From Daucus carota subsp. sativus (taxonomy: Eukaryota; Streptophyta; Magnoliopsida; Apiales; Apiaceae): a stretch of 64,000 bases of DNA. The translations under genes were made by a program, and so were the position numbers. Below are positions 47,601-61,900 of this stretch, piece by piece; position 1 is the first letter of the stretch, and each line of letters opens with the position of its first letter. The stretch spans positions 37,916,390 to 37,980,389 of the forward strand of contig NC_030384.2 of the NCBI RefSeq assembly GCF_001625215.2, read 5' to 3'. Below the pieces are notes generated by a model. The model did no database searches. It was not told where the DNA came from and saw only the letters and a list, made by a program, of their open reading frames with translations.

Positions 47601-50600
47601 ATCTCTTAATTCAAAGCGTCTTCTAAAATTCTTTTTTTTGTTATGAGTTAGTACTTTTGGGCCTTAAAAGTGACCCGAAATTCTTTTTTTGTTATGGGTT
47701 GGTACTTTTGGGCCTTAAAAGTGGCCCAATAACATTAAATATCTTATTATGCGCTTAGCTTCGCTAAAGCGTGCTTTTCTACCGCTTTGTGCTTCAAGGC
47801 TAAAAGCATGCGCTTCATTGAAGTTGCTTCGCCTCGACATATATGAGGCGCTAAGGGTGCGCTTTGCTTCGCTTTGCGCCTAGGCGCTCGCCTAGGCGCG
47901 CTTTTCACAACACTGACAAGAACACATGCAAGTTGGAGATATCAAGCTTTGTTTAATATCAAGATTGGAGGAGAAAAGTAAAACATCTAGACTACGAGGG
48001 TGGGTTTGAGACTAGGGTTTTAGTTTCTGTTTCTTGGGAGGTCTTTTGCAGTTTTTAGTTGGACCAAAATGTTTGCTCTGTGGACTTAGTATGTTTGACT
48101 TTGTGAAGGTAGGTCACCGGGGATTGAACAAAGTTAACTTGGGAGTTTGTCAAGTTTTTTTTGTTGATGCATCAACTTTCTCAGCAGTTGCACAATGCTC
48201 CTTGATTATGATTTGCTTTTAAATGTTACTATTTATTACAAAATGTTTCCCACACGAAATTATTTCTTATACTGATGATTTACATTCTCATGTCTACTGC
48301 TGTACTGTAAAAAAAAATCTCATTCTTTGTAAATCCTACAAGCATTACCTTTAATAGTTTTTTAAAAGTCAGCTAATTTTTTGTTGTAATATTGATTTTT
48401 AAGGAATTCTAAGAAGGTTTGCGGAAAAAAGATAAACCTTATTTGTAGTTTACCTCGATTGTCAACTCTATGATCTAAGCCCTTTGTGTTTCATAGTTCT
48501 CTAAAAATATATCTGCAAATCAATCACTGCTCCTTTTTCTACTAATATTGTAATTTTGTATACTTTATAATGTAGATTGAGGCATGTGATCCTGCAAGCG
48601 GTTCACTTTATTACTATAATGAAAAGTCTGGGATAAGTCAATGGGAAAGACCTGTTGATTCTTCTTTGAACTTGGAACCACCAGCTTCTTCACCAGTTCC
48701 TGCCGATTGGCAAGTGCTATTCGATGAAGCAACTGGTATGTGATGCATCTTGTCAGTTCTATTCTTAGGCTAGTACTCACTTATGGCACCTGGTTTTCAG
48801 TACTCTCGTGATTTGTTTCTACTTTCTACAAAGAGATCCAGATCAAATTAAGTAAACAGTCAGAAGGTGTTCATTTTTCATGAATTGATCTTCTGTGGCT
48901 CAAGTATGATGGTTTAGTACTCGGTCATTCTTCAGTATGGTGTATAAATGCCCCCCCCCCCCCCCCCCCCCCCTCATGTGGCTTCCTACGAGATGCTGCA
49001 GTCCTACATATTTTACTAATATGTCATTTTTAAATCAAACTCTACAGTAAGACACTGTACAAAGTTTTAGGTCTTTAACATTATAAGTGATAGAACAGCT
49101 TTAATAAGTCCAATTGTATAGGAACAAATTCTTAGCATGGTCCCATGCATGTAAGCCATCACACAAAGCTAGCATGATGCCCCAAGTCATATTTGGGAAG
49201 TCTGACTAGTAGGTTGATACAGATTTCAATCTTCTGATGATTAGGAACCTATTTAGTTGGTCGACGCAGATCCTAAGTTTAGCTGGTATATTTTTCTTGC
49301 GGGCTTGAGAAAATTAATTTGCAAATTTTAAATAATGTCTGACTATGTTCATTACTTAGCCACTAACTTATTGTTACAATTCTAGTGGTTGCTATTCAGT
49401 CGAAAAGATCATTGTTTGTTGAAGTATGCGCTCTCGTCACATGCTCAAATTTTACTTTAGCATACGTAGTTAAACATTTTTGACCCTTCTGATGGACACA
49501 ATTTATGTATAGATCCTTTTTCATTACTTAAGTTACTATTTAAAGAAGTACATAACACGGAGGCAAGTGTCCTGACACAAACAAGAATGAAATAGTAGGT
49601 ATGCGGCAGCCTCACTAAAATGTTTTGCTTAAGATGGGGATTCGAGGAGTATTTTTAAGGTGAAATAAATACATCAGGGGTTTTGAAAGAACTCCGTTTT
49701 TGGGGTGATGCGATAATGATCAGGAAAAGATACCCTCAGTCTCAATGTCTACTCCTTTTTTTTGTGTTGGTTAGTTCGTACGAAATTTATGTCCAAAGTG
49801 GAGGGTCTGGATAAAGTGACCAGTAATAATAGGGTAAAGATTGATATAAGGGTAGAAGAAGATGGATAAACATCTAAATGCAGGACTTGTGGGAATCGCT
49901 TAATATGGCAATAGATTAAATACATTACTCTCTCTCTCTCTCTCACACACACACACGTGCGCACACACACATGTATGTATTAATAAACTTATATATTATA
50001 TATGTGTGTGGTGTGTGTGTATGCATGTATTGATAGACAGTTCAATTTTTACAGGCAAAAACTATTACTACAACACAAAGACCTTTGTAACGCAATGGGA
50101 GCAACCTGGTTTATCCCACCAAGTTCCTTTGGTTGATCACGAAACGAAGGTTTCTGGCCAAGATGCTAAAGAGAATCAGGGTGATCAACCTTCTGCCTTT
50201 AAAAAATGCTTAGGGTGCGGTGGTTGGGGAGTGGGCCTTGTACAGACGTGGGGATACTGTAATCATTGCACACGGTACAGCAACTCTTTTTATTATATTA
50301 TGTTCTATGTATCGTGATGGTTTGCGACAACAAAATATCAATTTCGAAGTTGAGGCATCTAAAAGTTGGTTTATTAATTCCACCTAATATGCATTTAGGA
50401 CTAGGTTAGTGCAATGTGATTTGGCTTTGCCCGTCATTTTGTTATATTTTATCTCATATTCTGCTTGTAAGAAGGAAAACTATTAAGATATAACAAGATG
50501 ATTAAGACTTCCAAATAGTTTGAAGTACTGATTTTTCATGTCTACTAATAAGTTTTAAAGTTTTCTTTGTTAGTAAGTCTTATACTTGGAGGAACAAGGA

Positions 50601-53600
50601 CCAGCCATTCAAACTGATTTTAATTTTTGATTTTTGTGCTCGATTATTTGCTTCATTTTCCTTTTATTATTGAAAATATTACATTCTAGTTCTGAAAAAT
50701 TATTTACAACTGAAGGAACTATTGTGCCTGGCAAGTCATGTTAACTATTTCAATACTCTTGTAGCTTGTCCAATCTTCCTCAAGGACAATTAAATAACGT
50801 GCAAAAGGAACAGCAGACCTTTGATACTGAAAGTATAGCAGGAGATTCAGGAAATGGATTCTCCAAGAATAGGTAGGTTACTTCTCATGATGCTTATGTT
50901 TGTCACCTTTCTTAAATAGACTTTTATTGTTGTTTTGCTGCTGCAACTTGACCATTTAAGTTTGTTTTAATTGTGAGTCTGTGACCAAGGCTATAAAAGA
51001 AAAAAGAGCAGTTCCACATAAATAATATTTACGCGAAAGAGATCCGTTTTAAGCTTTTGAATTCGACATACCAAATCTTAAAAAACTACCTGGTAGAATG
51101 GAATTTTACTCAAAAGTTTGCTAAACCATACCAAGTTGAGTTCTAGATCTTATGATTGTTTTTGAACCAATGATCTTGCCTAGTTTCTATACGCCTTGTT
51201 CATGAAAAAAAAGAGACAAGTTTCTGGCATTAAACCACTAATGGTGTCTAACACTTTCTTATTATACTTGTTCCCTAAGAACTTAAAAGTCTGTTATCCA
51301 ACTCAATTTATGTAGCCAACTAATGATTTTTTGGCATGTAGTTCCTAGCTAAAAAATTGTATTCTTTGCCTGTAGATCCAATTTTAAACCTCCTTTAGGG
51401 AAAAGCACAAAGAAGGATAGTCGGAAGCGTGCTTACACGGAGGAGGATGAGTTGGATCCCATGGATCCAAGCTCTTATTCTGATGCTCCTCGCGGTGGTT
51501 GGTAAGTGTTGCATGTTCTTTCTCAAGTAACGTATTAAAATGTTCTGATCTTTACCTATTTGGGCAATCCTCTTCTAATTATGATTTCCTCGTATCATAA
51601 TTTATTTGTGTAGTAGGAATGTTACTGCTTCCTGCTTGCTTATCTACTGATCTAATGTTTCAGGGTTGTAGGATTAAAGGGTGTTCAACCTCGAGCTGCT
51701 GACACTACTGCTACGGTAATTTTGCTTACTAGAATTATCATATGCCAAACAAATATATGCATTATATTGTCGTAGTAGTATTGTGGCACAAATAGAATGC
51801 GAAAAGGTAAACAGAGGAAGATAACTTTAAGAGAAAAATGGAAGCTAACTTGAACAGAAAAAGAAAGTATAAGATATACTCCCTCCGTCCCAAAATAAGT
51901 GTCGCTTTGACTTTCTGCACGTAATTTAAGGTGCAAGAAAAACATACTTCTACACATTATTTTTCAAAATTTCTTTTTCTGAATAAAAATATAGATGTTA
52001 AACTTTTATTCAGAAAAAGAAATTTTGAAAAATAATATGTAGAAGTACGATTTTTTTGCACCTCAAATTGCGTGAAAAAAGTCAAAGCGACACTTATTTT
52101 GGGACAGAGGGAGTATATAGTTTCTATTAGTGGAAAGAATGAGTGCTGTTGTGCTAGAAAATACATAAATTTTCCGGTTTAAAAGGGAGACTGCATTAAC
52201 TTCACGATGAATCCAGTTAATGGGCCTATAATCAAGTTATATTCCCATCTTTACCAATTTTAAAAGTTTAGTCTTGACAACCTAATTTAGTTTTGTAAAA
52301 TATTAAAAGGGGCACAAGTAATTAGTTTAAATATAAAACGGTCAATGTTGCAATACATTTTTAAAAAATTATGTGAAACATTACCTAATAATTTTCTTAG
52401 ACTTGGTTCGGCATAAGTCTCTTTAGAGCAGTTATGGCATGAAAGAAAACTGATGCTATCAATCACACTTGGCCAGAAACTCTACTTTCTAAACACAGAA
52501 CACGTAATTCAGTTCTCCCACAACTAAATCTGGAGTAGAAGCTGGATCACAACCAAGATAACTAAAATGGCGATCAGACTCTAGATACTTGATATTTTCT
52601 TTTTGTGTTTCTTTTTCTCCGAATGTGTGGACTTCAACCCCTCTTGCGCTACCCGAGGGGATTGAGGTATTCAATTTTAGGGAGCTAACTAAACGTGCTT
52701 TTGATGTTGTCCTCCATTGTTAAAAATTGTGTTCACCGCTTCAATCCTCTCATTACCAGTGCAAGGAAGTGAGAAATTAAAATAAAGCACAAAATACTCT
52801 CTTCCTTCCACACATATATCTCTTCTAAAATTATAGTAACAACAAATGGGTAGGCTGCGTATTATTGGTGTAAACCATATTTCGACTAGATATTACGTTT
52901 AGATCATGATATTGTGTCTTTATGACACTATATATTTTTTTATCTCTCTAATGTAAATAAGTGACAACCACTTATTCTCTTAGCTTTTACCATTTAGTCT
53001 TGAAAATGTTAAAGAGGTTCCCTCCTACCCCAACCACTTCCATGTCTCGATGGAATGACTATGATCGTTAAGCCATTGTTCTCTTACACCCTAGAGGTTT
53101 AAATACTATCTCTCGTTAATTTCCTATTTCTCATCCTTACTAAATCTTCTAGTACTTAAGTTTCAATGCCTTCCCTGAATGACCTTCACTCTTTGATAAA
53201 ATTATTTTCCCTCTGCATTTTAAGTTTTTAACGCCTAAACTTTTCCTGATATGCCTTTTCATTTTCCCCCATCACCATCTTTATTGCCACCTACTTCTCT
53301 TACAATTTCTTAATCATACTCCTCTCTTGGCATGTCAATTTTTCTTTTCTCTACAATGCCTCTTTAACGTCAATCTTTGGTTTGCAAGTCTTCATTTTAC
53401 CACCCTTAACTATGCAAATGTTCTGTGCCCTTTGGGTCTAGACAACTGTCTCCTTTAACACACCCCCTTCTATGTTATACTATGGATTTGTTTTCTGGGC
53501 TCATTTGTTCTCTCCACAACCCTCCTTCCTGTGATTTGTCGCAACAAGCCAAAGGTTTATTTGTTAGGAATAATAAAAAGAGGTTGTTAATTTGAAAAAG

Positions 53601-53963
53601 AAAAACAGGGTATGTAATTTGGTAGGTTGTGCGATATGGGCTTGATATGATTAGGGATAAAGGTGGAAAATGATTTAATGTTTAGTGCATGGAAACAATG
53701 ACATTTATAAAGATAGCTTTATGTTTGAGGATGGAAAATTTGTAACACATCTAATATTCCAAGACCGTTTTGTATTATTCGAATTTGATATGTTTGTCTT
53801 TTGTATTTAGGGTCCTCTCTTCCAACAAAGACCATACCCCTCACCTGGAGCAGTCTTGCGTAAAAATGCTGAAGTTGCCTCTCAAAACAAAAAACCGAGC
53901 TCCAAGTTTGCTCCCATCTCCAAGAGAGGTGACGGAAGTGATGGACTTGGTGATGCTGATTGA
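44687..53963 (+). CDS. PQBP1-like WW-domain splicing factor
   Basis: Polyglutamine-binding protein 1 is a nuclear factor that links spliceosomal U5-15kD to other splicing and transcription proteins. Thirteen coding exons (44687-45350, 45488-45555, 45677-45711, 45807-45885, 46003-46081, 46256-46434, 46691-46744, 48576-48735, 50055-50274, 50765-50872, 51376-51501, 51664-51715, 53811-53963) give 658 residues. The first 220 residues are a Pro/Gln/Asn/Ser-rich disordered region, followed by a probable coiled coil ([14 protein letters not shown]). Two WW domains follow: PPGW386...QWERP412 and ADW431...QWEQP457. Next comes a Cys module C491-LGC494...C508-NHC511, then the signature [19 protein letters not shown] and [17 protein letters not shown], near-identical to the C-terminal U5-15kD-binding tail of animal PQBP1. 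It is similar to Arabidopsis At2g41020 but appears longer. Intron 7 contains a hAT-like element and intron 12 a Stowaway element. Confidence 0.88.
47230..47915. mobile_element. hAT-like non-autonomous element, 8-bp target duplication
   Basis: The element begins CAGTGTTATCGAAAGC and ends GCTTTTCACAACACTG-like sequence, an imperfect terminal inverted repeat. Both sides carry the 8-bp duplication ACAAGAAC (47222-47229 and 47916-47923), as hAT elements make. Its ends are unusually GC-rich for this window, with palindromic gcgcctaggcg and aagcgc words over about 100 bp each side, and the centre is AT-rich. An internal tandem duplication of about 60 bp lies near 47627-47735 (tacttttgggccttaaaagt in both copies). 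It is 686 bp long, non-coding, and inserted in intron 7 of the PQBP1-like gene. Confidence 0.8.
48951..48973 (+). repeat. C23 homopolymer in intron 8 of the PQBP1-like gene
   Basis: Twenty-three consecutive C residues. On the opposite strand this is a G run with quadruplex potential. The length may be imprecise. Confidence 0.75.
51879..52113. mobile_element. Stowaway-like MITE, near-perfect hairpin, in intron 12 of the PQBP1-like gene
   Basis: Ends CTCCCTCCGTCCCAAAATAA and TTATTTTGGGACAGAGGGAG are flanked by TA on both sides (51877-51878 and 52114-52115). The inverted similarity runs almost to the centre (left ttctttttctgaataaaa at about 51970 against right tttattcagaaaaagaa at about 52005). 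The whole 235 bp would therefore fold into one stem in the unspliced transcript. Confidence 0.88.
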
Positions 53964-54913
53964 AATATAGGAGGTACTATATGTGTGAAAGTAAAGTTGG
54001 TATAGAATTAATTGACAAAAAAAGTGGTGTAGATGTTATAATTTAATGTGCTGCTGATTGCCACAGAATGTTTCATTAATTTGAAACACTAGAATGTAGG
54101 ATTTTGTAGTCTGTAGACTGGACGAACCCATTAAAAGACCTTTGGTAATGTTAAAAAACAGGCCATACGCCATAGTCAGAATTTCTATGCAACTTCGGCC
54201 CTTTAGTTTAATTGAAAATCATTGTTTGATAAAATACATATAAGTGATATATTATTTACTCTTTGGCTCAAAGTTCATCGACTCACACAGACATTGTTTG
54301 TTTTGGTGCTGACGTGCACTAAACAGCATGAACATTATTCCAAATGAAGTAGACAATGTCATAACAAATTATCAAAATATAAATATAAGATTACATTATA
54401 TGCTAACAATCTAAAGTAAATGTTTTATTGAGTTATAACATTATATGAGATTAAATAGTTAGCATATAATTATTGTTATTGATGATTAAATTATACTTTA
54501 AATATTATTAACAGTCTCTTTGAATTATTATTTTACAATATAGAATTATATTTTATGTTAGAATAACAAAATCTCTTAACTTTTTATTATCATAGTTAGA
54601 ATGTGATTTACTCGATATCAGGCTATATAAGTCTACCAAATCTCTATCATTGTTTTCTGCAAATAAATGAATTACAACATATCAGTACTGGTAAACTTCA
54701 GTAATTACTAAGTAACAACCTTACATTACATGCAAAAGAAAAATAGTGATACAGGATTATTATTTTTTTCCCCTCGACTTAAAAGTGGAAAAAACTTATG
54801 TAGGATAAGTTGAAAAAAGGTCTGGCCACACAGACCATCCCAGACACATAACAACAAAAATTAAAATCAAAATGCTATTTCTTCTTAGTGAGAAGTTGAC
54901 TATAGTGAGGTTT
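53964..54913. other. Convergent spacer between the PQBP1-like gene and ACO5
   Basis: These 950 bp hold the 3' UTRs of two genes transcribed toward each other. Nothing else is recognisable. Confidence 0.5.
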
Positions 54914-56303
<1,390 letters not shown>

Positions 56304-56351
56304 TTAATGATGTTTAGAGTTTGTTGTGATTAAGAAGAAGTTGGATCAAGT

Positions 56352-56360
56352 TATTTATAG
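56352..56360 (-). promoter_or_regulatory. TATA box of ACO5
   Basis: The minus strand reads ctataaataa about 115 bp before the ACO5 start codon, implying a leader of about 85 nt with no upstream ATG before MAIPV. Confidence 0.6.
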
Positions 56361-58750
56361 GCTTTTGGTACATCCCCCATGGCCCCCCATGGATGTCAAC
56401 TCATTATATAGTTTAATCCTTGTGTTTTATGATTATTAATTCTGTGGCACAATAACTTAAACACTAGTATGAAGTAGCCATTTGCCCATTGAGGAAGGTG
56501 TTGGGCGGTGAGATGATGATAGATGAAAAGAATAATGAGGTCAATGTCTCATGAGAGCTTAAATGCTAACCTTATAACTTACGCATTCACCATGAGGGCT
56601 AATGCATGCCATTACTAATTATGGGTTGACTAATTGTATATTTAAGCTTTTGTTGACTAATTAGTTTTCTTCAACCTCACTGGACCATGACTCTATTTGA
56701 TATTATTGTTTATGACTGTTATTTAAAAAATATTCGATAGAAAGGATTCTCGTCATGAGAACTGTTATTTTGCACCGTTAGACAAAAAGTTATGGTCGTA
56801 GAAATTGGAAATATTTTTTTCATAAAATTGAAATTTTGAGCTCTAATTAAATATTATAATTTATAAATATGGAATAATGGAATCAACGAAATATTTTAAC
56901 TACATAATTCAAATTTCATTTCATCTTCCATTTTCATTCATTCCAATCAAATACAACACTAAACTAGAATAAATGCAGTTCCTTGTTTTGAATCTGACCA
57001 CTGGTTTATTAGAAGTTACTATATTCACTGGTGTACCATAAAAGTAGCTTGCATGTTATAAAAAAAATTTAGACTTGAGATTGAGAGTAATGGCTGAAAC
57101 ATGTTACATGTCAATTTATATATTTCTTATTCTCCAGCCCATAGTTCTCATGAATCTGGCGTTATCATTCTTCTTCTCTCACTTGAGTCTTGAATAAGAA
57201 AGTAAGTTCAATCAGTAAAAACATATAAATATTTCCACATTCAACATTTATAGTTAATCAATATATAACTTATAAGTAACCGAATGTTAACTTAGAACTT
57301 AAATCTCTGCCGACGAGGGTGTCGACTCCCTAACTTAATTATATTGTAATCATTGCAACACATGACAATGGATGAAATGAACAAAGCAGCCCACTAACTT
57401 GAAGGCACAGCTTCAGACTTTCAGCATTTTAAATTTTACTTCCAATAAATATGTTATCATCACGCATATTTTATTACATTGTCAACTCTAGTATAAACTG
57501 TATAATTAATTCATTTTAATATTTATTTTAACTGTAATTAGTAGTATGTTGATCAGCCAGTTTGTTTAAGCTAAATGTGAATCAGCCAATTTTTGTTGTA
57601 TTCATTTGGTGCATCTTTCCCTATTGATTTGATTCTGATTGTTCAGACTTTAGGGCACAGCTACAGTTAAGCCTTAATTATCATGTAAAGACCACATATA
57701 ACAGTCATTTAGGCTACAGATAGTTGTGATCAACATATTTAAGACCATATATTACAAGCTATCTAAATCATTGTTTGTACCTGCCGTACTCCTTCTTCTT
57801 TTGTTTTTGCAGTGGCCTCCTGGAACATGATATAATATTTTTAATGTATTCTGTCCACAGAATTCTATCAGCATATATTTGCTGACAAATGTCTTAAGCA
57901 TATAATCGTTCATGTAAAAATTGTATTAGTAGCTTAAGTGGTACCAAACGAGAACTTAATATGATCCTTTTTGATATAATAATTAATATATATAAAAATG
58001 TTATACTCAAAGAAGAACTTAAAATGGTTTTCTTTTGCGCACAAACTATACTTTAAATCATGAAGTCGGGAATCAGAACTAAAATAGGTTAACCTACCGA
58101 TTCATGATTAATGTGGGATTTTTTCAAAAAATCAGGATTTTTTAAGGATTAATCGGAAAATAATCAAATAATAATAATAATTCAGAAAATTTTAGAACAG
58201 TAAAGTTAAAAGATAGCTCACCATTGAAAATAATTTGGCAAACAACACAAGCTATTAGATATGTTGTAGTCGATTTTAAAGTAGGGGGAGCACATGTATG
58301 TACAACTCCAAGTACATTGTTTAAGCAGTTTGTATATGAAGGCAAGATTACAGGTAATCAGCTAATCATGGTCGTTTTCCTCTCTAGCCACCTCTTCGTT
58401 TTTGTATTTACAATATTGTTTATTTACTTGATCCAGATCGTGTCGGTCTTCCAATAATGCTAAATCTGTTTAGGTTATGTACAGTTGGTTAGCTTATTAT
58501 GCTAAAGCAAATTTGACCTGTCAATGTTCAATACATACAAAACTTACGACTATAGTATATAACTTAACAAAGAAACTCAAGGCTGTAGGCAATGACTGGG
58601 TCATGATACGGAAAAGTTAAATAAACTTAAAGCTTCTATTTTGTCACTGCTCAATATTCGATCAAAAATGCATTTAACATTTAAATATTTAATCAACATA
58701 GTTACAAAATCCAGAAAATATGAGCAGAAGCAATTTATTACCTTGCACTG
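56361..58750. other. Intergenic region upstream of ACO5
   Basis: About 2.4 kb containing the ACO5 promoter on one side and the 3' flank of the ubinuclein-like gene on the other. No gene, RNA or complete transposon was recognised. Confidence 0.5.
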
Positions 58751-58888
58751 CTATCCAAGAACAAACATGATATAACGAATATCTATCACTCATTTTCCGC
58801 CAGTAAAAGAACTCACTGGCTATCCAAGAACAAACATGATATAACGAATATCTATTACACATTCTCCATCAGTACAAGAACTCATTGG
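58751..58888. repeat. 69-bp tandem duplication at the 3' end of the ubinuclein-like gene
   Basis: Two head-to-tail copies (58751-58819 and 58820-58888), each containing ctatccaagaacaaacatga, differ at only a few positions. They lie immediately downstream of the ubinuclein stop codon, probably in its 3' UTR. Confidence 0.8.
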
Positions 58889-58900
58889 GAAGATGATGCT

Positions 58901-61900
58901 TTATTGCATATTTTCAGAACTAGTTGGAGGAGCAACTGACTGAAGATTTGTTTTGGGGGAAGACACAGCAGAATGCTTGATAGATTTGTTTCTATCCTCA
59001 GCATGTTCAGAATTTAACTTGTCAGAACGAGCAAGAGCTTCACCCAACTCCGATTCTGACTTGCGTTTTGATTTCTTTTTCGCCAATAATTCAGTTATCT
59101 TCACATCATTAAAATTATTAGAATTTCCCTTTAGCTTCTCTTGCTTTGGTCGGTCCATGTTGGCTCCATTTACAACCACAGTAGAAGCCTTTGTGGATGT
59201 ATCTGGAGCGGTTACACCGGAAACTGATTTGTCAACCGAAACAGCGGGTTCAGTTAACAATTTGTCTTGCACGTTTTGTGACAATTTAACAGAGTTAGTA
59301 TCCACTTGAATCTCCTCTTTGTTTGATATGGGCTTCTTTCTTTTCTTTTTCTCTGGATCCTGCACAAATATATCATAGTTAATGGGTATCAGTAAAGCTT
59401 CCAATATATACTGTTAAATAATTACATTGCACGTAAGAGCAGCAATAAAATGTTAGTAAGTAGGCGTCCCGTATTATACTATTAACTAATTACAGTTAGA
59501 GCAGCATAAACATAAGTGATAAATTTGTATTTGTTGGAATAAAATTCCTGGGTAGTGAGTTAGCTACTCTCTTTATGTGAGCTTTCCATCTCCTTCTTTT
59601 TTTCTTTTTTTTTGCTAAGTGGGTTTTCCATATCTTGTTGGTTTTTTTGTAGGCTCCTCCAGATGCCTACATGAAATTCACCGAGACGTAATTGGCATAT
59701 ATAGAAGTACCTTTTAAATGGGTGCCTATTAAAGTTCTATAAGAAACTTTCTAAATGGATCTAACCGGTTAAACTGCATGCGGATGGTTCTTTGGCACTT
59801 GGTTGCCAAAGAATTTGCTAGGATTCAAGGAGTTATTACACCAACAGGTAACGCCACAATCACTGTCAAACATAAGTTTTTTTAACAAGATGCAAGTCTT
59901 GGATCATGATTTAGATACATTCTCCAGCTTGGGGGTTCTATAATAAAGACATTAAGCTTCCAGTTATCAATTTTTATCATGCAAGGCTTTTGTGTCGTGT
60001 GTGCTTTTATTGTGGGCCTTCCATATGCCTATACAAGAAATTATTGATATGCATTTGACATACATAATATAATAAAATAATCATGTAGACACACTACATA
60101 CTCAATAGAATCAATAAAATAATTTTGTCGTAGCAAATAAATAATATAACTTCTCAAAGCCAAGAGCCTCCAACTAGTTCAATATAAGCATACGGCAACA
60201 TACATATATAAGGTTCTTATGCAACACCTAGTAATATACAGGAAAAGTGTAGTCGATTGATATACCTTGTACAAGCCTTGCACTGCTTTCTTTCTATCTT
60301 TAGCCCTACATATAGCACGTTTAATCCCATGGTTGTCCATACAGCCCTTCGGCCACAGTTCTGCAAGCTGCATAAGAAACAATAATAACGTTGACATGGA
60401 AGAAAAAACCCTTCTATCAGAACAAGCTAATGATATTTAGGGAGTCCCAGTAGTTGGCACTACATCAAATCTGCGGCAAAAGAGAAGAAACTTAACTAAT
60501 CCAGACTTATATATAAGAAGTTATGATTACAATGTTACTGAACTAATAAGTTATTAGAGCTGAAACCAAAAGCAATTATGTTGGCAAAGGAAGATGCAAG
60601 AACTAATGCAAAAAGATATTGCACTGTCATATAATGCAACTACCCTATTTCTCAAATGCATCAAGCAGAACCTGGAATGAACTCGTATTACTGATATATG
60701 TATATAAAAAGACAAGGATACCTCTGCATAGAGTTTGTGCGCCTGTGGTCCTGAATCTTCTTCCATCCCCTAGAACAATATATCAAAAATATATATATAA
60801 TACATCCTGAAAGTAATGTCAACTCATCAATTTTGTAAATAACATATCACAAATAGTACTTGAACGTATAAATCATAGAGGTCGCATATCTTGTCCTCTA
60901 GTGCATCATCCATGCTAAACTTTTGTTTAAGGACTTCTTTATCTGTAGTACCAAGTTTTTGAAAATCATCTGATGTTCCACCTGGTTGCTCAATTGCCTG
61001 GGGATAAGATAACATGATTTAAAAGATGAATAACATTATTTATGTAATAGAAACAACAGTACAACAAAATTTCCCATCAGTTCTTTCAACATAATTAGTA
61101 CGCTTAAAAAAATTAGAAAAGTGAAAATCTACTGAGGGCAATACCTTGGATTTCATCAAAGGGACACGAACTTTAACCATATCAATAATCTCTTTCTTCA
61201 TCTGCTCGAACCTAGCATTTATCTCCTGCTTTGCGGACAAACTCATATCACCAAGGATTTTCAAATTTCTCTGCAACAATAATAATCTGGCATTAGTTAT
61301 TCAATTTTTAGGCAGTGGAAGGCGTTCAAGATTTAAATGTAAACTACAGGTTTGCCCTTACTGAGCATTGAGCAAGTAAACCAGAGCTGACACCTAGTTA
61401 TTTCGTGTACACACTAGGCTCACCTAATATTCTACCCTCGTCGAGCATATAGTGTGCACTTCAAATCAACACGCAACAATATAGAAAGGCAACATATTGA
61501 CAAAATAGTTTCTATTGCAAATATAGTAATGCAATAAATATGGTAAGAGTTGTGATGAATATGAGGAAGGAATGATCATTAGTTCACCAGCTGGAAGGAA
61601 AGAACTCTAATGTGAACTTGCGGAATGTAGGGCCGAATAAAAGTGTATATAGTTCATAAACAAGTTAAAAATGTTACCTTTAATGTCCTGAGTTGTATCA
61701 TGTGGCCAACAATACTCATCAAACGGTTAAGCAGTTCCTTGGATATTCCATGGGTTGAATGCTGCAACCACCCAAGTATATAAGTTGTAATGTAATACTC
61801 ACAGCATATAATAATAACTTAAATTAATAAACACATAAGACGATGAGCTAGCTTGAGGAAGGGAAACAAATAAATGTGAACAGATAGAGTGCTAATCAAG

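Noticed and set aside
51685..52166. Minus-strand frames of 90 and 69 codons in PQBP1 intron 12
   Set aside because: They arise from the Stowaway hairpin and flanking intron and show no protein family features.
53000..53600. Pyrimidine-rich part of PQBP1 intron 12 considered as an LTR or gene fragment
   Set aside because: No terminal TG/CA ends, primer-binding site or coding similarity could be seen.
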